Origin: Chryseobacterium sp. G0162
GTDB taxonomy: Bacteria > Bacteroidota > Bacteroidia > Flavobacteriales > Weeksellaceae
Length of the DNA: 64,000 bases
Assembly (NCBI RefSeq): GCF_003815715.1
Contig: NZ_CP033922.1
Span: 310,001 to 374,000 of the forward strand
Reading direction: 5' to 3'
Notes under the pieces: generated by a model
Database searches by the model: none
The model's input: the letters and a program-made list of their open reading frames with translations, nothing else
Told to the model about the DNA's origin: nothing
Part shown: one piece after another, positions 44,629-53,772 of the stretch
How the letters are laid out: every line of letters begins with the position of its first letter
How positions within the stretch are numbered: the stretch's first letter is position 1
Position numbers and translations under genes: made by a program

Positions 44629-44822
44629 GAAGATAATAGTATTTGGTTTTTTTTTATTTAAATAATCATATTACTTCAACCAAAAGTCAGCTGCATTTTC
44701 CTCATCATTGTATTTAGTGAATCTTTAAAACAAAAATATTTGTTTCAGCATAAAATAAGCATCAAAATTGATCGAAAAAGTTTAGCAATTTATCTCAATT
44801 TTGAAAAAGAATCCTGAAACTT

Positions 44823-45257
44823 TTATTGTTTCATCCTGTCCAAAAGGTTGAGAAGAACTTCCACCTCCTTATCTGTCAGCCCCTTATAGACATCATCAAC
44901 ACCAGACAATTCTGTAGTAACCTTATTATACAGGTCCTTGCCCCTTTCTGTTAGATTTACATCAATAAGACGTTTATCCAGCGTATTAACATTTTTTTCT
45001 ACAAGCTCCTTGATAATCAGACGATCTACCAGTCTGGATACCCCTGCATTCTTTTCCATCATTCTCTTTAATATATCCGAGGTAGACAAAGGTTCTCCCG
45101 CATCATGCAAAATAGAAAGCGCGTTATATTGCTGTGAAGTTAGCCCATACACCGCAAAAAAATCCTGCGATCTTTCATAGACAATATTATACGTTTCTAC
45201 CATTGCGATCCCCAACTGCCTGCGAATTGGAAGTTCTTCTCCTTTTGTTTTTTTCAT
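44823..45257 (-). CDS. MarR-family transcriptional regulator
   Basis: 144 residues. The winged HTH is visible as LTSQQYNALSILHDAGEPLS, TSDILKRMMEKNAGVSRLVD and the wing DKRLIDVNLTERG (about 97-109). MarR dimers usually repress their own operon and are released by phenolic or oxidant ligands. The gene starts 14 bases after the SDR stop, so both form one operon. An imperfect nest of palindromes lies upstream of the SDR start (46063-46091), the probable operator. Confidence 0.92.
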   Translation of the reverse strand: MKKTKGEELPIRRQLGIAMVETYNIVYERSQDFFAVYGLTSQQYNALSILHDAGEPLSTSDILKRMMEKNAGVSRLVDRLIIKELVEKNVNTLDKRLIDVNLTERGKDLYNKVTTELSGVDDVYKGLTDKEVEVLLNLLDRMKQ

Positions 45258-45271
45258 TCTTTACTCTTTAA

Positions 45272-46024
45272 TTACTGTATGAGATACCCGCCATCAACAG
45301 GTAAATAAACCCCTGTGCAGAAACTTGCATCTTCAGATGCCAAAAATAATACAGCTTTTGCAATTTCTTCAGGTTTTCCTAATCTTTTCATCGCATGCTT
45401 GGATTCCATATATGATCGGTATTCCTCACTTTGCGCGGCATTGTCTATCAATAAAGGAGTTTCTATATATCCCGGGCCGATTGCATTGACACGGATGTTC
45501 TCAGTTCCATTTTCTAAAGCAGCTACTTTTGTAAGTCCGACTAATCCATGTTTAGAAGAAGCATATGATGAAATCCCAAATTCTGCAACCTCACTCATTA
45601 TGGAACCCATATTCACCACAGCACCACCTGTTTTCTGTTTTCTCATTTGCGCAATCTGATATTTCATTCCATAAAATACCCCACTGAGATTAATGTTAAT
45701 TACCTTTTGCCACTCTTCTATAGATTTCTCATGGACCGGAGAAGAATCAACAATTCCAGCATTGTTTACTGCCACATCAAGACTTCCGAAAATTTTGACC
45801 GTCTCCTCTACCGCCCTCTTAACTTCCTCAGGTCTGGAAACATCACATGCAAAGAACCGAACCTCTGTCCCCTCCTTCATAACGTCATCCAGAGTTTCTT
45901 TATCTTCTTTGATGTCAGCAATAACAATTTTTGCCCCTTCTCTTGCCATCAGTACCGCCACCGCCTTACCTATCCCGGAATTTCCGCCAGTAATAAAAGC
46001 TACTTTGTTTTCGAAACGTTTCAT
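45272..46024 (-). CDS. short-chain dehydrogenase/reductase
   Basis: 250 residues, classical SDR. The cofactor motif TGGNSGIG is at 12-19, NNAG at 87-90, Ser141, Tyr154 and Lys158 (YASSK) form the catalytic site, and PGYIETPL follows. An aspartate after the second strand (VIADIKED, Asp37) favours NAD over NADP. The substrate is unknown. It is first in an operon with a MarR regulator, which points to induction by a small aromatic or stress compound rather than to polysaccharide synthesis. Confidence 0.92.
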   Translation of the reverse strand: MKRFENKVAFITGGNSGIGKAVAVLMAREGAKIVIADIKEDKETLDDVMKEGTEVRFFACDVSRPEEVKRAVEETVKIFGSLDVAVNNAGIVDSSPVHEKSIEEWQKVININLSGVFYGMKYQIAQMRKQKTGGAVVNMGSIMSEVAEFGISSYASSKHGLVGLTKVAALENGTENIRVNAIGPGYIETPLLIDNAAQSEEYRSYMESKHAMKRLGKPEEIAKAVLFLASEDASFCTGVYLPVDGGYLIQ

Positions 46025-46062
46025 AATACTCTATTTTAATTATTATAATTTGATGTGATAAA

Positions 46063-46091
46063 ATTAATGACTAATCATTAATGTCTAGTCA
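46063..46091. promoter_or_regulatory. candidate MarR operator upstream of the SDR-marR operon
   Basis: ATTAATGA-4-TCATTAAT (46063-46082) is a perfect 8+8 inverted repeat. TGACTA (46068-46073) and TAGTCA (46086-46091) form a second, overlapping one. The block lies 39 bases upstream of the SDR start. Binding by the downstream MarR is inferred. Confidence 0.5.
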
Positions 46092-46281
46092 TAAATAATG
46101 TTAAAATTGATTTTTATTTTATAAAAGTCTGTTATACAGCCATTATAACAGACTTAATAATCTGGAAATTCAGCGTATCCAAATGATGATAATTCGGAGT
46201 TTTTATAGCAGTAGACAACAAATCCTCTCAGAAATTCTGAAAGGATAATCATTGTGTTTCTAGATTCGTGCGTTATATATC

Positions 46282-47154
46282 TTATTTATCAAGTGGTGTC
46301 GCAATAATATCAATAACAGATCTCAAGTCCGAGGCTCCAGTTCCATTTGTTCCAAAGGTCGCTCTGACACCTACACTTTCATTGGGATTGGCATAAACAA
46401 AACCAACGAATGACATGGTATAAGTACCAGCTTCCAGAACAAACTTACGACTTCCTCCTACTTGGTAGATTCCATTGGCATAAAAATTACCTGAATTGGT
46501 GAATGATTCAGTATCTCTCAATATGTTTTGATTGGTAAAGGTCGGTGCATCTGTTTTGGATAAATAAACGTTTAATCCAAATAATTTGGACGTTCCATCC
46601 ACCGGAGCCTGTCCATTGGCTCGAGCAACAGTACTTACCGGAACCGAAAAGAAAAGATCAATAACCGACTTGCGGGTTAAGGCAAATTGTTGGGTGTATA
46701 ATGTGGCCTGTGCCGGTCCAGTGGTACTTAACGTAGTTTCCGAAATCATGGTACGGTTGAGGATATTACCTCCGGAAATTACTTTTGGATCTCTGTTGAA
46801 CAAAGAAACCCATTGACCTGTAGTTCCTAAACTGCTGTTAAATCCATAATACCCTTTATCCAAAACATTGACTGTACGAGCTGTTGTTTGATTGGCTGCT
46901 AAAGCCTGGGTAACATAAATAATTGTTCCATCTTGTGCAGCGTTGTATGAATTATCTTTACTTTTCAACTGCTCTCCTGTAATTCTTGGAGCTATAACAC
47001 CATCTGCTGTTGTCGTAATTGCTGGTTGGCCAGTAACATCCAGCGTCGCACTTGGTGTTGTATTGTTGATTCCAACTTGTGTATAAAACTTTCCTGCAAC
47101 TAGCATAAAAGAAATACACACAAACTTTTTTACAGATATTTCCATATTGTTCAT
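46282..47154 (-). CDS. exported VGVNT-type surface protein, paralog of 40214
   Basis: 290 residues from ATG 47154. The signal peptide FVCISFMLVAGKFY is followed by TQVGINNTTPSATLDVTG, ADGVIAPRITGEQLKSKD and YNAAQDGTIIYVTQAL, then a beta-rich C-terminal domain with KGYYGFNSSLGTTGQWVSLF and AGTYTMSFVGFVYANPNES, ending VIDIIATPLD. It aligns throughout with 40214, so the two are diverged duplicates some 6 kb apart on the same strand. It has its own -7 box and probably ends at the hairpin near 46222-46246. Confidence 0.82.
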   Translation of the reverse strand: MNNMEISVKKFVCISFMLVAGKFYTQVGINNTTPSATLDVTGQPAITTTADGVIAPRITGEQLKSKDNSYNAAQDGTIIYVTQALAANQTTARTVNVLDKGYYGFNSSLGTTGQWVSLFNRDPKVISGGNILNRTMISETTLSTTGPAQATLYTQQFALTRKSVIDLFFSVPVSTVARANGQAPVDGTSKLFGLNVYLSKTDAPTFTNQNILRDTESFTNSGNFYANGIYQVGGSRKFVLEAGTYTMSFVGFVYANPNESVGVRATFGTNGTGASDLRSVIDIIATPLDK

Positions 47155-47198
47155 AGTGTTTTTTTTGATTACCTTATCTTTCACGATGAAAGCTTCTG

Positions 47199-47206
47199 CA
47201 AAAATA
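47199..47206 (-). promoter_or_regulatory. -7 box of the VGVNT gene at 46282
   Basis: On the minus strand TATTTTTG, fitting TAnnTTTG, 45 bases before the ATG at 47154. It lies within a longer in-frame extension and supports the shorter start. Confidence 0.5.
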
Positions 47207-47241
47207 TTTCTACTAACACCATTATAGAGTACAAAATTCAT

Positions 47242-48427
47242 CTATAATATTTTGCGAATCATTACAATTTACTAATCCTAAAACATCTGTCCACAACACT
47301 TCATAAAAAGTAAACAATTAAAAATGGCCCCCAGCACAAGAACTGGGAAGCCAAGACAAATGGTGAAAAAAAATAATTTAAGTATAAAACATATTGGTAT
47401 TACGTCCTTTGGGAGAAGCCGAATTTCCAATAATAAAAAAAAGTATTTTGTTAATAAAGCCTATGGATTATTATTTACGGTTTTTATTGTCGTTCAAATA
47501 GAAAAGGCCAATAAAATGATCCTTAAAAACAAACTTACTGGCCTACTTTAAAAACTTAGGACAAAAATATATCTATTCACTCTCATAAGGGTTTTGCAGA
47601 TTATTCATCTTGTTATTTGTTTTATAAATCCACCAGGATCAACTGGTGGTAAACCAATACTTTTAGTCATTGTTCAGTGTTGGATTAAGGCATTTGTAGT
47701 CAAAAAAATCGACGAAACAACAATTTTGGTGTTGGTCCGCCGATCAGACAACTGAGGAGTAACTTATCTTGGATGTAAGAGACCCCTGTTTTGCATACTT
47801 AGTAAGACATTCGCCGTTACTACAATCGATTTGATCTGTGTAATAATCTTCAATAAAAAGCTTCTTAGTCGTTTTCTACTAAAAAGCTTTGGTAATGATG
47901 AAAAAAAGATATTAAATAAATTTACTCTATATAAAACCGGCGAAAATGAGTTCGCCGGTAAGATGAAAAACTCATGTGGAGATTGCCTGAAATCTCGATC
48001 CACAATGATAAACCATTTTATAAGTGCAAATGTATGGTGCTTTTTACAACAGGAAGTTATCAAATTGATCTATTTTTTTGTTCAGATTATTACAATGTAA
48101 CAATTGTGTAGTCTGCTCTTAAAATCAGGCTTTTCAATGTTGGAACTGAAAAACCTGACAGAGGATTGAAAAAAATATTAATTAAGTGATGTTTAAAACA
48201 TTAAAATAGATGCTATCCAACAAAAATCCGGCGAAATAAGAAATTGTTCCATTCCGCCGGTGCCTAAACAAATTTCCCATTAAGTTTTTAATGGATTATA
48301 ACTGTAGTGTAAGGTTTGAAGCCTCAGTGTACAAATTTATCAATACTCACCGGATTTGAGATTATTCATACTATCTCTTAAATCGTGTAATTTATAACAT
48401 AGTATGACAAATATGGATGCTAGTCCA
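47242..48427. other. 1.2-kb gene-poor region with GC-rich hairpins
   Basis: No frame here looks like a real gene. Three structured elements stand out. AGGCCA-a-TAA...TTA-c-TGGCCT (47502-47544) resembles the hairpin at 56578. ACCGGCGAA/TTCGCCGGT with a six-base loop is at 47936-47959. A larger CCGGCG/CGCCGG pair lies near 48227-48261. The GC-rich stems contrast with very AT-rich surroundings. Decayed mobile DNA or terminators are the simplest readings. Confidence 0.5.
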
Positions 48428-49168
48428 TTATTTTAATCTTCTTACTGTAACCTGTGAAACTGGGCCTGATCCTGTTGTTCCCGCACTCAGGTGTTTGATT
48501 GTATAATTGGCAGTGTTGATAGATCGGAATGAGTAAGTGCTGGAGGATGACAAAGTAACAGTTGTAATTAAGGTATATGTCTGTGCCCCATTCGCTACAA
48601 ACAGATCATTGACATTGACAACCCAATTGTTGGTACTGTTATTCCAAATCCCAATAGTTGGATAAGTGTTTGCTGTGGTCAACAATTGCATATTAAGGTA
48701 CACTTCGTAAACTCCGTCATTAGCCACCTGGAACGAATTGGACGAAGCGTCACCTGTATATTTATTTTCATTATCCAGGATTTCATTACTCAAATTGCCG
48801 ATAGCCGATGGCAGCGTCGATCCGGTGGCTGCTGTCCCTGCATAATCAGCTGACAGTTGAACGGTGATTTCCTGCGCTACAACAAACTGACCGTTAGCAA
48901 CAATCATGGTACCCACAGCATCCGAAGTTTCAGTTATATCTTTCCATTTGGGGGGCTGTCCCGATCCATTGGAAACAAGAGCAAACCCGGCCGTTCCGGA
49001 ATCCCCTGCCGTTTGTGCATCTCCTCCAACATTAATCTCATTAACAACTTGCAGACTCCCATTAACATGCAATTCATTTTGTGGACTTGTAGTATTAACT
49101 CCAACCTGCGCCAAGACAGGAAAAGGCATTATTAATATAATGTACAACAGTTTATTCATAATGATCAT
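48428..49168 (-). CDS. exported VGVNT protein with a possible C1q-like domain, third of a tandem set
   Basis: 246 residues. The start may be the second ATG at 49159. The signal YIILIMPFPVLA is followed by QVGVNTTSPQNELHVNGSLQ, a GGDAQTAGDSGTAG linker and a beta domain of about 140 residues: GTMIVANGQFVVAQEITVQL, NDGVYEVYLNMQLLTTANTY, PTIGIWNNSTNNWVVNVNDL. The alternation of strands and the FQV...YEVYLNM core recall C1q/TNF-like folds. This is a fold guess. It lies eleven bases after its paralog at 49180 in a three-gene operon. Confidence 0.8.
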   Translation of the reverse strand: MIIMNKLLYIILIMPFPVLAQVGVNTTSPQNELHVNGSLQVVNEINVGGDAQTAGDSGTAGFALVSNGSGQPPKWKDITETSDAVGTMIVANGQFVVAQEITVQLSADYAGTAATGSTLPSAIGNLSNEILDNENKYTGDASSNSFQVANDGVYEVYLNMQLLTTANTYPTIGIWNNSTNNWVVNVNDLFVANGAQTYTLITTVTLSSSSTYSFRSINTANYTIKHLSAGTTGSGPVSQVTVRRLK

Positions 49169-49179
49169 TTTTATGTTAC

Positions 49180-49929
49180 CTATTTTAAGCGTCTTATAGA
49201 CACTTCAGAAACTGGACCAGCACCGGTCGCTCCTGAGCTCAAAGCCTTAATCGTAAAGCCTGAAGTGTTCGCAGCACGAAAAGAGTAATCTCTACCGGAA
49301 AACATTTCTACTGCTGTGAGTAAGGTATAAGTCTGTAATCCAGTATTCGTTGGTGCTGTAAAAAGATCATTGACTCTGGCAACCCAAAGGTTTGTTGAAT
49401 TATCCCAGATACCGATTACTGGCTGCGTGTTATTAGTGGTCTGAATCTGCATATTCATCATAACCTTATACACTCCATCATTGGTTACCCTGAATAGGTT
49501 GGAGGTATTATTAGCTGAATATTGGGACTCATTATCAATAAGCTCCTCGGTTAAATTACCAATATTGATGGCTAATGTTGCTCCTGGATTACCTGGTCCT
49601 GCAAAGTCGCTTGATAGGTTTACTGTAATCTCTTGTGCTACAACATAATGTCCATCTACAATCATAACGGTTCCTGTAGCATTGGGTGTGCCTGCTAGTG
49701 TACCCCAGATGGCAGGTTGCCCCGGACCGCCGGATTTTAGAATTTGACCTACATTACCAGAATTTCCAGCACTGGTACCGTTCCCTCCCAAATTAAGTTC
49801 ATTGGTAATTTGTAATCCCCCATGGACATGCAATGTCTTTTGAGGGGACACCGTATTGATTCCCATTTGACCACTGCAAATAGAAAACAAAGCAAAATTT
49901 AAAAGAAAGATGATTTTTTTTCGCATCAT
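49180..49929 (-). CDS. exported VGVNT protein with a possible C1q-like domain, second of a tandem set
   Basis: 249 residues. The signal FLLNFALFSICSG precedes QMGINTVSPQKTLHVHGGLQ and the same linker and beta domain as its neighbours: GTVMIVDGHYVVAQEITVNL, NDGVYKVMMNMQIQTTNNTQ, PVIGIWDNSTNLWVARVND, ending GAGPVSEVSIRRLK. The N-terminal tag and C-terminal strand are the most conserved parts among the three, and the middle varies. Such duplication with variable centres suits ligand-binding or antigenic surface proteins, but no function is known. The gap to the first gene is 52 bases. Confidence 0.8.
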   Translation of the reverse strand: MMRKKIIFLLNFALFSICSGQMGINTVSPQKTLHVHGGLQITNELNLGGNGTSAGNSGNVGQILKSGGPGQPAIWGTLAGTPNATGTVMIVDGHYVVAQEITVNLSSDFAGPGNPGATLAINIGNLTEELIDNESQYSANNTSNLFRVTNDGVYKVMMNMQIQTTNNTQPVIGIWDNSTNLWVARVNDLFTAPTNTGLQTYTLLTAVEMFSGRDYSFRAANTSGFTIKALSSGATGAGPVSEVSIRRLK

Positions 49930-49981
49930 ATTTATATTTGGTTATGAAAATGAATAAAGTACTCTACAGTTTCAATACATT

Positions 49982-50707
49982 TTACTTCATTCGCTTTACC
50001 GACACATAAGACATCGGGACAGTCCCAGTACCTCCCTTATTGATGGTACAGTTCCCATTACTAGAAGCACGGAAAGAATAGACCCTCCCTGCTACCATCG
50101 GTATACCTGTTATTAGTGTATATGATTGAAGTGTGCCATCAACAGCAGTATAAGTATCATTGACCCTTGCAGTCCATTTATTTTCCGTATTGTCCCAGAT
50201 TCCAATAACAGGACCACTTCCTTTAACAGTCGAAAGCTGCATATTCATGATTACCTGATAAGTACCATCTACACTTACCTGAAAAGAATTTGTTGTTGCG
50301 GTGCCGGAATATTTACTTTCATTATCAATGGCTTCGGCATCCAGATTTCCTATTACAGAAGCAGTTCCGCCCGTGACGGTAAAATTGTTAGACATTTGAA
50401 CAACTATTTCCTGCGCTACAAAAAAGGATCCGTTTACTGCGATTAGAGTACCAGCAGTGTCAGGAACATCGATAGGTGCTTGCCATGAAGGTGGCTGATC
50501 AGGTCCATTTGATTTTAAAACCTGACCTGCTGTACCTGAATTTCCTGCTGTGGCGGCATCTCCACCCACGTTTATTTCATTGGTAACCTGTAAGGAGCCA
50601 TTAACATGAAGGGTTCTTTGGGGAGTTGTAGTATTAATTCCAATTTGTGGAAAACCCCAGATTGAAATCAGCAGCATACCGCTCGCTATAAAGTTTCTTT
50701 TCTTCAT
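49982..50707 (-). CDS. exported VGVNT protein with a possible C1q-like domain, first of a tandem set
   Basis: 241 residues. The signal FIASGMLLISIWGF precedes PQIGINTTTPQRTLHVNGSL, GGDAATAGNSGTAGQVLKS and the beta domain GTLIAVNGSFFVAQEIVVQM, DGTYQVIMNMQLSTVKGSG, PVIGIWDNTENKWTARVND, ending PMSYVSVKRMK. It heads the three-gene operon with a promoter at 50793. The set was made by tandem duplication and has diverged. Confidence 0.8.
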   Translation of the reverse strand: MKKRNFIASGMLLISIWGFPQIGINTTTPQRTLHVNGSLQVTNEINVGGDAATAGNSGTAGQVLKSNGPDQPPSWQAPIDVPDTAGTLIAVNGSFFVAQEIVVQMSNNFTVTGGTASVIGNLDAEAIDNESKYSGTATTNSFQVSVDGTYQVIMNMQLSTVKGSGPVIGIWDNTENKWTARVNDTYTAVDGTLQSYTLITGIPMVAGRVYSFRASSNGNCTINKGGTGTVPMSYVSVKRMK

Positions 50708-51253
50708 AAATACTTACATTTAGTGTTATTATAATCCTCAGATTGGAATCCATTCAGTCATAATTAAAACCAGATTAGTATAAATTCCTAAACAAAATTA
50801 GAGAATGTCGACCTCCTTTTTATTAGCCAATCCATCACATCTGCTATGCAAATTATAATTCAAATCATCATCAATCATCATAGAAGAAATGTGTTCAATG
50901 GTTCTCAATTAGACAAACAATTTTCTGCCAACAGATTTAACAAGTTATTTACCCAACCTTCTAAAACCGAATTTGCATACAATGTCTATGTACCAACTCA
51001 AGAAAATATAGCTAACATTTCCCAATCCACCTCTGAAAACGATCAAATCCATCCTCATTTCGACTTTTTGTTTGCCGGCAATGTACTAAGCTCCCACACT
51101 GGGTTATTGGACATTCTTTTATTGAATTCTTTCTCTGATGATAAATGACTTCAATACAATAAAGAAGCAAAAAACAATTCATTGAAGTAAATATGTGATG
51201 AATCACATAACAGTACAAATAATCTACTCAATTAAGATAATATGTAAAGCATA
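50708..51253. other. divergent spacer between the tandem set and the DUF11 gene
   Basis: About 550 bases. It carries the two divergent -7 boxes at its ends (50793 and 51254). An open frame from 50846 (100 codons) starts with ATG but has an unusual composition, no signal peptide and no family. I do not accept it as a gene. Confidence 0.45.
50793..50800 (-). promoter_or_regulatory. -7 box of the tandem three-gene operon
   Basis: On the minus strand TAATTTTG, fitting TAnnTTTG, 86 bases before the ATG at 50707. Confidence 0.5.
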
Positions 51254-51261
51254 TAATTTTG
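51254..51261 (+). promoter_or_regulatory. -7 box of the DUF11 gene at 51286
   Basis: TAATTTTG, fitting TAnnTTTG, 25 bases before the ATG at 51286. It excludes the upstream in-frame TTG at 51259 as start. Confidence 0.55.
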
Positions 51262-51285
51262 TGGCTGAAATTTTTAAACACTAAA

Positions 51286-52770
51286 ATGAATAAACTCACT
51301 AGGAATTTAATTCCTCTTCTGATTCCACTTGGAATCATCAAATTGACAGCCCAAAATTCTCCCGATCTGGAGTTTGCCTCCGCTCAGGGAACAAACAATC
51401 CTACAGGTAATGGACCGGTGACAACAACAACCATTAATTTTGTCCAAAATCCCAATAATCCCTCTGGAAATACATTTCAGACCTATACCCCCACATTAAG
51501 TGCTACCTTTACCATTTCCAATCAGATGTATACGAATGCAGGAAGGATTGGTTATGCTAATCTTAATGTGTCCGCTCCTATTTATCCGCTGATGAATGCA
51601 GCAGGCTCACCTTCTAATAATAGTTTTACCGCTTCAGGAGCTGCAACAGGTACCGGGATTAATACGGCAAGTAACAGAGGAGTCGGATTGTTTTTTAACA
51701 CCGCAGCGCTCAATGGAAGATCTACAAATGCAACTTATCAAATGGCAGATTTAACCATTACATTCAACAGACCTGTTGATAATCCTATCCTTCATGTTGG
51801 TGGTATGGGAGGATTTCACAACAATCTCGGATTCACCGGAGGTTTTGACTATCTTTCGTCCAATGTCCCGGTTACCTTTACCAGGTTATCAGGAAGTTCA
51901 AGCAATTTCACGGTTACATCCACCTCTATAAAAAATACAGCGGCCAATCCCACCTCCACTGGGGTTAATTCTGCATCCGGATCTGTCCTGGTAAGTGGAA
52001 AAGGAATTACAACGCTTGTCCTTCGAATGTCAGCAAGAGGTGATGGTAATGATACCTCGTGGACGACGCAAAGTGGCGACGTGGTAACCATGGGTATTTC
52101 TACTTTAGAAAGTGATCTTTCCGTGACTAAAACCATTAATAATCCGAATCCAGACCGGCAATCAACTGTGATTTTTACCATCAATGCGGTAAATAATGGT
52201 CCTTCCAATAATACCAACGTCTCCGTTACGGATGCGCTTCCTTCAGGATACACATTTGTCAGTTCATCTGCCACTTCGGGATCCTACAACAACGCAACAG
52301 GAAAATGGACATTGGGAAATTTCAATGCTGGAGCGAGCGCCAATCTCACTATTACGGCAAAAGTTAACTGTATAGGAGACTATACCAATACGGCAAACAT
52401 TTCAGGTGATCTTTTCGATCATATAATAGGAAATAACAGCGCATCGGTAACCCCGAATATTAATCCTCAACCATGTGCATGTTATAATGAACCCAATAAG
52501 TCGACAACAGGTACAGACTCAAAATTTGGAATAACATTATTACAGCGGGCAGGTGCTGAAAGTAATAATTGGCCGATGGTACGAAAGTCTGCCCATCTGG
52601 TATTAGAATCAAATAACAAAGGATTTGTTATTACGAGAATGACCGCTGCCGATATTGACAACATCGCAGTACCCGTAGAAGGCATGATGGTGTATGACAA
52701 AACTGCTAAGTGTCTAAAGTTGTATACTGATAATGGATGGAGCTGTTTTACAACCCCAACTTGTCCATAA
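51286..52770 (+). CDS. DUF11-domain exported surface protein with collar-like C-terminus
   Basis: 494 residues from ATG 51286. The signal ends LGIIKLTAQ. Residues 25-270 form a beta domain (NSPDLEFASAQGTNNPTGNG, PVDNPILHVGGMGGF). A DUF11 repeat at about 275-361 reads DLSVTKTINNPNPDRQST, NNTNVSVTDALPSGYTFV and LGNFNAGASANLTI. The last ninety residues hold the collar-like tag NWPMVRKSAHLVLESNNKGF, VITRMT, PVEGMMVYD and CLKLYTDNGWSCF. DUF11 domains occur in large adhesins. The paralog at 54210 has the same length and faces it. The gene at 52788 follows by 17 bases. Confidence 0.88.
   Translation: MNKLTRNLIPLLIPLGIIKLTAQNSPDLEFASAQGTNNPTGNGPVTTTTINFVQNPNNPSGNTFQTYTPTLSATFTISNQMYTNAGRIGYANLNVSAPIYPLMNAAGSPSNNSFTASGAATGTGINTASNRGVGLFFNTAALNGRSTNATYQMADLTITFNRPVDNPILHVGGMGGFHNNLGFTGGFDYLSSNVPVTFTRLSGSSSNFTVTSTSIKNTAANPTSTGVNSASGSVLVSGKGITTLVLRMSARGDGNDTSWTTQSGDVVTMGISTLESDLSVTKTINNPNPDRQSTVIFTINAVNNGPSNNTNVSVTDALPSGYTFVSSSATSGSYNNATGKWTLGNFNAGASANLTITAKVNCIGDYTNTANISGDLFDHIIGNNSASVTPNINPQPCACYNEPNKSTTGTDSKFGITLLQRAGAESNNWPMVRKSAHLVLESNNKGFVITRMTAADIDNIAVPVEGMMVYDKTAKCLKLYTDNGWSCFTTPTCP
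52576..52644 (+). repeat. 69-bp perfect inverted repeat, arm 1 (inside the DUF11 gene)
   Basis: From ATGGTACGAAAG to GAGAATGACC this stretch is base-for-base identical to the reverse complement of 54336-54404. It encodes the MVRKSAHLVLESNNKGFVIT core. Codons just outside differ, apart from a second identical run of about 28 bases starting CCCGTAGAAGGCATGATGG further downstream. Confidence 0.9.
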
Positions 52771-52787
52771 TTTTTTAAAATATCAAC

Positions 52788-53327
52788 ATGAAAAAATATC
52801 TATTCTCAATTGCAATTTTAATTGTGACCCAAAACCTCTATGCACAGGTAATCATCGGTGGCACAACCGGAACCGCAGTCAATAAAACTTCTGTATTGCT
52901 CGAGTTTGAAGGACAGAATAAAGGTATCATTATGCCCTACACACGAAATCTTCCCTCCTCACCTGCTGAAGGCACATTGCTGTTGGATGCAACTGATCCA
53001 TCACTGGCACGTGTGAAATATTATAACGGCAGCTGGATGGACCTCAGCGGTCAGGATGCAGACGTAAGTTCCGCAATGACAAGCCAGCCAACAGCCACAC
53101 AGGTTACTGAACTAAACAGCGCAGGAGCCATTATCGGTTCTAATACATCAGCCGCTGAAGGAGTACTGGTACTTGAATCCAGCACAAAAGCAATGGTACT
53201 CCCTGCTGTTGATAATACGGATAATATTCCTGATCCCTCACCAGGAATGATTGTCTTTATCAATAAAACAGGAAGTAAGCGACTTGCCGTTTTTAACGGT
53301 AGCAAATGGTCTTACTGGATGCCTTAA
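52788..53327 (+). CDS. exported collar-like protein, partner of the DUF11 gene
   Basis: 179 residues. The signal SIAILIVTQNLYAQ is followed by VIIGGTTGTAVNKTSVLLEF, NKGIIMPYTRNLPSSPAEGT, YYNGSWMDLSGQDADVSSAM and a second collar-like unit, AAEGVLVLESSTKAMVLPAV, PSPGMIVFINKTGSKRLAVF and SKWSYWMP. The pattern (LES-NKG-PxxT, GMxVYD/GMxVFI, KxYN-xxW) is that of the C-terminal tag of the DUF11 proteins, present here twice. It is co-transcribed with 51286 and ends at a strong terminator. The frameshifted gene at 17560 is its dead paralog. Confidence 0.82.
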   Translation: MKKYLFSIAILIVTQNLYAQVIIGGTTGTAVNKTSVLLEFEGQNKGIIMPYTRNLPSSPAEGTLLLDATDPSLARVKYYNGSWMDLSGQDADVSSAMTSQPTATQVTELNSAGAIIGSNTSAAEGVLVLESSTKAMVLPAVDNTDNIPDPSPGMIVFINKTGSKRLAVFNGSKWSYWMP

Positions 53328-53772
53328 GACATCCATACGCAATAAACACAAAGGTTATTATATATTCTCCACAAAGACATTCACATCATATGTGATGGTT
53401 TAGGTGGTTTGGTGGAAGGCTGTAGACTACAGTCTTCCATTTTTTAGTTCGAACCTAAAGAATTTCTAATAGCAGAAATATTTTTCGTTTTTATTGGAAT
53501 TACCTATTCCTTCTTGCTTCGTTAAAATCCTCAGCCGATAGAAAACTGACATAATCATTTTGATAACTATTTGTCGCAAAAGCTTTTCAAACTAAGTCCT
53601 TATTTGTGTAAACATCTTGAAAGATAGATTCTATATGTTGATGAGTTTGTGTATAGATTTAAACTGAGAAAGGTCACAGACCAAGAAAAATTCAGATATT
53701 TGTTGTCAATTTCAAATGTCCGAACTAAGTATAAAGAATTATATCATTAGGCGAAGCACTTAAAGAAAAAAT
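53328..53772. other. gene-free stretch after the terminator
   Basis: About 445 bases. The left end carries the terminator at 53413. I see no gene or clear structure in the rest. Confidence 0.5.
53413..53445 (+). terminator. terminator of the DUF11/collar operon
   Basis: TGGAAG-g-CTGTA pairs with TACAG-t-CTTCCA around a tight GAC loop (53413-53439). Six T follow. Confidence 0.8.

Noticed and set aside
47324..47551. 75-codon plus-strand frame
   Set aside because: Composition looks random and its end lies in a hairpin shared with 56578. No signal or domain is visible.
47764..48100. Overlapping frames on both strands (99 and 89 codons)
   Set aside because: Each lacks family features and they contain the GC-rich hairpin at 47936-47959. 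The plus-strand one needs a TTG start.
50846..51148. 100-codon plus-strand frame between the divergent surface-protein genes
   Set aside because: Low-lysine, Asn/Ser/Phe-rich composition unlike neighbours, with no signal peptide or domain. A decayed gene cannot be excluded.
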